From an uncultured Buttiauxella sp. (GTDB lineage Bacteria; Pseudomonadota; Gammaproteobacteria; Enterobacterales; Enterobacteriaceae), in the NCBI GenBank assembly GCA_946480445.1, contig CAMLJN010000002.1:248001-312000 (forward strand): a stretch of 64,000 bases of DNA. Reading direction: 5' to 3'. How positions within the stretch are numbered: the stretch's first letter is position 1; every line of letters begins with the position of its first letter. The notes below the pieces were generated by a model. The model saw nothing but the letters and a program-made list of their open reading frames with translations. It ran no database searches and was not told the DNA's origin. The position numbers were made by a program, and so were the translations under genes. This document shows positions 61,399-64,000 of the stretch, in pieces.

Positions 61399-62886
61399 CT
61401 ACAGCGTCACACCGCTCTTAAAGATTGCCAGCTCGCGAAAATCGTTGCGCTCATTACAGGTTTTTTTGCCGTTGGCTATCTCAACGATGGCATCAATAAA
61501 CTGCGTTAACAGCGTGGGCATATCGCTGCCGTGCAGCAGCTTCCCGGCGTCAAAATCTATCCAGTGCGGTTTCTTCGCCGCCAGCTCGCTGTTGGTGGCA
61601 ATTTTAACCGTCGGCACAAACCCGCCGTACGGCGTGCCGCGCCCGGTGCTGAACAGCACCATATGGCAGCCCGCTCCCGCCAGCGCGCTGGTCGCAACCG
61701 CGTCGTTGCCCGGGGCGCTCAGCAGGTTAAGACCCGGCGTTTTCAGTCGTTCGCCATAGCGCAGTACGTCCACCACTTCGCTTTCCCCGGCCTTTTGCGT
61801 GCAGCCCAGAGATTTCTCTTCAAGGGTCGTGATCCCCCCGGCCTTGTTGCCCGGCGACGGGTTTTCGTAGATAGGCTGGTTATGGGCAATAAAATACTGC
61901 TTGAAGTCGTTCACCATGGTGACGGTTTTTTCAAAGGTGGCTTCGTCGCGACAGTGGCTCATCAGGATGCGTTCCGCGCCAAACATTTCCGGCACTTCGG
62001 TGAGCACGGTTGTGCCGCCGTTCGCCACCATGTAATCCGAGAAACGACCGAGCATCGGGTTGGCCGTGATCCCGGACAGGCCGTCGGATCCGCCACACTC
62101 CAGACCAAACTTCAGCTCGCTGAGCTTGCCCGGCTCGCGCTTATCGCGGCGCATCTTCTCGTAAAGCTGTTGCAGCTGCTCCAGCCCCGCTTCCACCTCA
62201 TCGTCCTGCTGCTGACAGATCATAAAGTGAACGCGCTCGGGATCGTATTCACCGAGCGTTTCGCGGAAGGCGTTGACCTGGTTGTTCTCGCAGCCCAGGC
62301 CGATAACCAGTACCGCGCCAGCGTTCGGATGGCGCACCATATTTTGCAGCATGGTGCGGGTGTTGATGTGATCGTCGCCCAGCTGCGAGCAGCCAAACTG
62401 GTGGCTAAACAGAAATACGCCGTCGATATCTTCCGCATCGTTGTTCTGCTTCAGGAAGCGGTTCTGGATCTGGCGGGCGATACCGTTGACGCAGCCCACG
62501 GTCGGCAGGATCCACAGCTCGTTACGCACGCCAACCGTGCCGTTGCCGCGACGATAGACGGACACGTCACGATCCGCCGCCTGGCTCGCCTGCGCCTGGA
62601 AATCAGGTTGATAGCGATACTCGTCCAAATCGCTCAGGTTCGTGCGCGCATTATGCGAGTGAATATGTTCACCTGCGGCAATCTCCGTCAGCGCATGCCC
62701 AATCGGCAGGCCATATTTCACGACGTTTTCGCCCTGCGTAATGGCGCGCAGGGCAAATTTATGACCACGAGCCACCGGCTGGCGCAGGGTAACCTCTGCG
62801 CCTTCAACGGTAAGCATCTCGCCTTCTGCCAGGTCCACTAACGCGATGGCGACATTGTCCTGCGTATGGATCTTGATGTATTGCAT
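61399..62886 (-). CDS. uxaA: Altronate dehydratase UxaA
   Basis: A 495-aa protein matching E. coli UxaA. An N-terminal SAF domain (QYIKIHTQDNVAIALVDLAEGE ... GHALTEIAAGEHIHSHN) precedes the catalytic UxaA domain (GCSQLGDDHINTRTMLQNMVRHPN, LVIGLGCENN, GLECGGSDGLSG). It converts altronate to 2-keto-3-deoxygluconate in galacturonate breakdown. It lies 17 bases after uxaC. Confidence 0.96.
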   Translation of the reverse strand: MQYIKIHTQDNVAIALVDLAEGEMLTVEGAEVTLRQPVARGHKFALRAITQGENVVKYGLPIGHALTEIAAGEHIHSHNARTNLSDLDEYRYQPDFQAQASQAADRDVSVYRRGNGTVGVRNELWILPTVGCVNGIARQIQNRFLKQNNDAEDIDGVFLFSHQFGCSQLGDDHINTRTMLQNMVRHPNAGAVLVIGLGCENNQVNAFRETLGEYDPERVHFMICQQQDDEVEAGLEQLQQLYEKMRRDKREPGKLSELKFGLECGGSDGLSGITANPMLGRFSDYMVANGGTTVLTEVPEMFGAERILMSHCRDEATFEKTVTMVNDFKQYFIAHNQPIYENPSPGNKAGGITTLEEKSLGCTQKAGESEVVDVLRYGERLKTPGLNLLSAPGNDAVATSALAGAGCHMVLFSTGRGTPYGGFVPTVKIATNSELAAKKPHWIDFDAGKLLHGSDMPTLLTQFIDAIVEIANGKKTCNERNDFRELAIFKSGVTL

Positions 62887-62903
62887 AACAACCTCAGGCC
62901 GGA

Positions 62904-64000
62904 TTAGTTCAGTTCAATGCCGAAGTAATCGCGGGCATTGTTAAAGCAGATGTTCTGCACCATTTCGCCCAGCAGTTTAATGTCGGCCGGCGCTTCACCC
63001 GCGCTCACCCAGCGGCCAATCATCTGGCACAGGATACGGCGGAAATATTCATGACGCGTATAAGACAGGAAGCTACGGCTGTCGGTGAGCATGCCGACGA
63101 AGCGGCTCAGCAGGCCGAGCTGTGCAAGCTGGGTCATCTGGCGCTCCATGCCGTCTTTCTGATCGTTGAACCACCAGCCGGAGCCAAACTGCATTTTGCC
63201 GGGCATACCTTCGCCCTGGAAGTTGCCGATCATGGTGCCGAGCACTTCGTTATCGCGCGGGTTCAGACAGTAAAGGATCGTTTTTGGCAGCTCGTTGTTT
63301 TCGTTTTGTTTGCTGAGCAGGCGGGACAGCTCAATCGCCAGAGGACGATCGTTAATCGAGTCAAAGCCCACGTCAGCACCTAACAACCTGAACTGGCGGA
63401 GGTTATTATTGCGCAGCGCACCGATATGGTACTGCTGTACCCAGCCGCGACGGCTGTATTCCGCGCCCAGCCAGACCAGCACGGCGGTTTTAAACTGCGC
63501 CACTTCATGCTCGCTAAGCTCATGACCAGCCAGACGGTTTGCCAGAATGGTATCAAGCGTTGCGTCATCCGCTTCGGCAAACAGCACCACGTCCAGCGCG
63601 TGGTCCGATACCTTGCAGCCGTGCGCCGCGAAATGGTCGAGGCGTTTACCCAGCGCGCTTTGCAGATCGCTGAAGCGACGGATATCGGTATCAGAAACTT
63701 CAGCCAGCTTGCCGATGTATTCCGCAAAGGTCGGCTGTTCAATATTGAACGCTTTATCCGGGCGCCAGCTCGGTAAGACCTTAATGTCAAAGCCGTCTTC
63801 GGCAACCTGACGGTGATAGCGCAGGTCGTCAATCGGGTCATCGGTGGTGCCGACCATCTTCACGTTCATCTGTTTCATGATGCCGCGCGCGGTAAAGTCA
63901 TCCTGTGCCAGCAGGTCGTTGCACTGCTGCCAGATTTCATCTGCCGTAGCCGGGGAAAGCAGCTTACCGGTGATGCCGAACGGGCGACGCAGTTCCAGGT
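62904..64000 (-). CDS. uxaC: Uronate isomerase UxaC (5' end outside window)
   Basis: The frame is open to the window edge: residues upstream of the ATG at 63878 ([14 protein letters not shown] ... [21 protein letters not shown]) are those of UxaC, so that ATG is internal. About 365 of roughly 470 residues are present, including [35 protein letters not shown] and [20 protein letters not shown]. It isomerises galacturonate and glucuronate. First gene of uxaCA; the promoter lies outside. Confidence 0.95.
   Translation of the reverse strand, partial: LELRRPFGITGKLLSPATADEIWQQCNDLLAQDDFTARGIMKQMNVKMVGTTDDPIDDLRYHRQVAEDGFDIKVLPSWRPDKAFNIEQPTFAEYIGKLAEVSDTDIRRFSDLQSALGKRLDHFAAHGCKVSDHALDVVLFAEADDATLDTILANRLAGHELSEHEVAQFKTAVLVWLGAEYSRRGWVQQYHIGALRNNNLRQFRLLGADVGFDSINDRPLAIELSRLLSKQNENNELPKTILYCLNPRDNEVLGTMIGNFQGEGMPGKMQFGSGWWFNDQKDGMERQMTQLAQLGLLSRFVGMLTDSRSFLSYTRHEYFRRILCQMIGRWVSAGEAPADIKLLGEMVQNICFNNARDYFGIELN

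Noticed and set aside
61531-62841. 436-aa plus-strand frame opposite uxaA
   Set aside because: Antisense shadow; UxaA is clear on the other strand.

Overview
The window is chromosomal DNA from a member of the Enterobacteriaceae. The housekeeping genes (tauABCD, zinT, leuX, ahr, yjgR, fadH, rlmG, ygjP, ygjR, alx, sstT, uxaCA) match the E. coli/Salmonella/Enterobacter group closely. The fim cluster has the Salmonella order A-I-C-D-H-F-Z, and the mixture of features fits an Enterobacter-like genome best. That assignment is inference from gene content and remembered protein sequences; no database search was made.

Layout. 1-6.75 kb: a type 1 (Salmonella-type) fimbrial cluster on the minus strand, with fimZ facing it. 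The usher gene fimD is frameshifted by a 5-bp tandem duplication. 6.75-7.78 kb: a 1-kb AT-rich control region. 7.78-15.3 kb: an ecp (common pilus) operon, ecpRABCDE, followed by a convergent second EcpR-like regulator. 15.5-23.7 kb: core-type genes: nepI, a small membrane protein, tauABCD with a dyad upstream, a FlxA-like protein, an SGNH-like protein and zinT with a Zur box. 24.8-32.0 kb: a giant inverse autotransporter of about 2,390 residues.

32-47.2 kb is an integrative island with its right end at the tRNA-Leu gene leuX. It holds IS3-family remnants, an orphan 5'-truncated PAAR protein, a protein with two C2H2 zinc fingers, and a complete type IC restriction-modification locus. The anticodon nuclease gene prrC lies between hsdS and hsdR (order hsdM-hsdS-prrC-hsdR). 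After it come a small membrane protein behind a 9-bp tandem repeat, two HEPN-like genes (one broken), a PD-(D/E)xK/HrgA-like protein and a decayed P4-type integrase next to leuX. The island reads as a phage-defence island whose own integrase is dead.

47.3-64 kb: an HNH endonuclease/methyltransferase gene pair, ahr, a dihydroxyacetone kinase gene with an in-frame amber stop, yjgR, fadH, rlmG, ygjP, ygjR, alx with its pH/manganese leader, sstT and uxaA-uxaC (uxaC runs off the end).

How the genes work together. Two independent chaperone-usher fimbriae and the inverse autotransporter form an adhesion set. In the defence set, HsdMSR would restrict foreign DNA, while PrrC, by analogy with EcoprrI, would stay latent in that complex and cleave tRNA-Lys when a phage inhibits restriction. 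tauABCD supplies sulfur from taurine, and zinT responds to zinc starvation. The most notable points are the prrC locus with all three known catalytic residues, the TAEL spacer repeat in hsdS, and four gene-breaking lesions (fimD, HEPN gene, int, dak).
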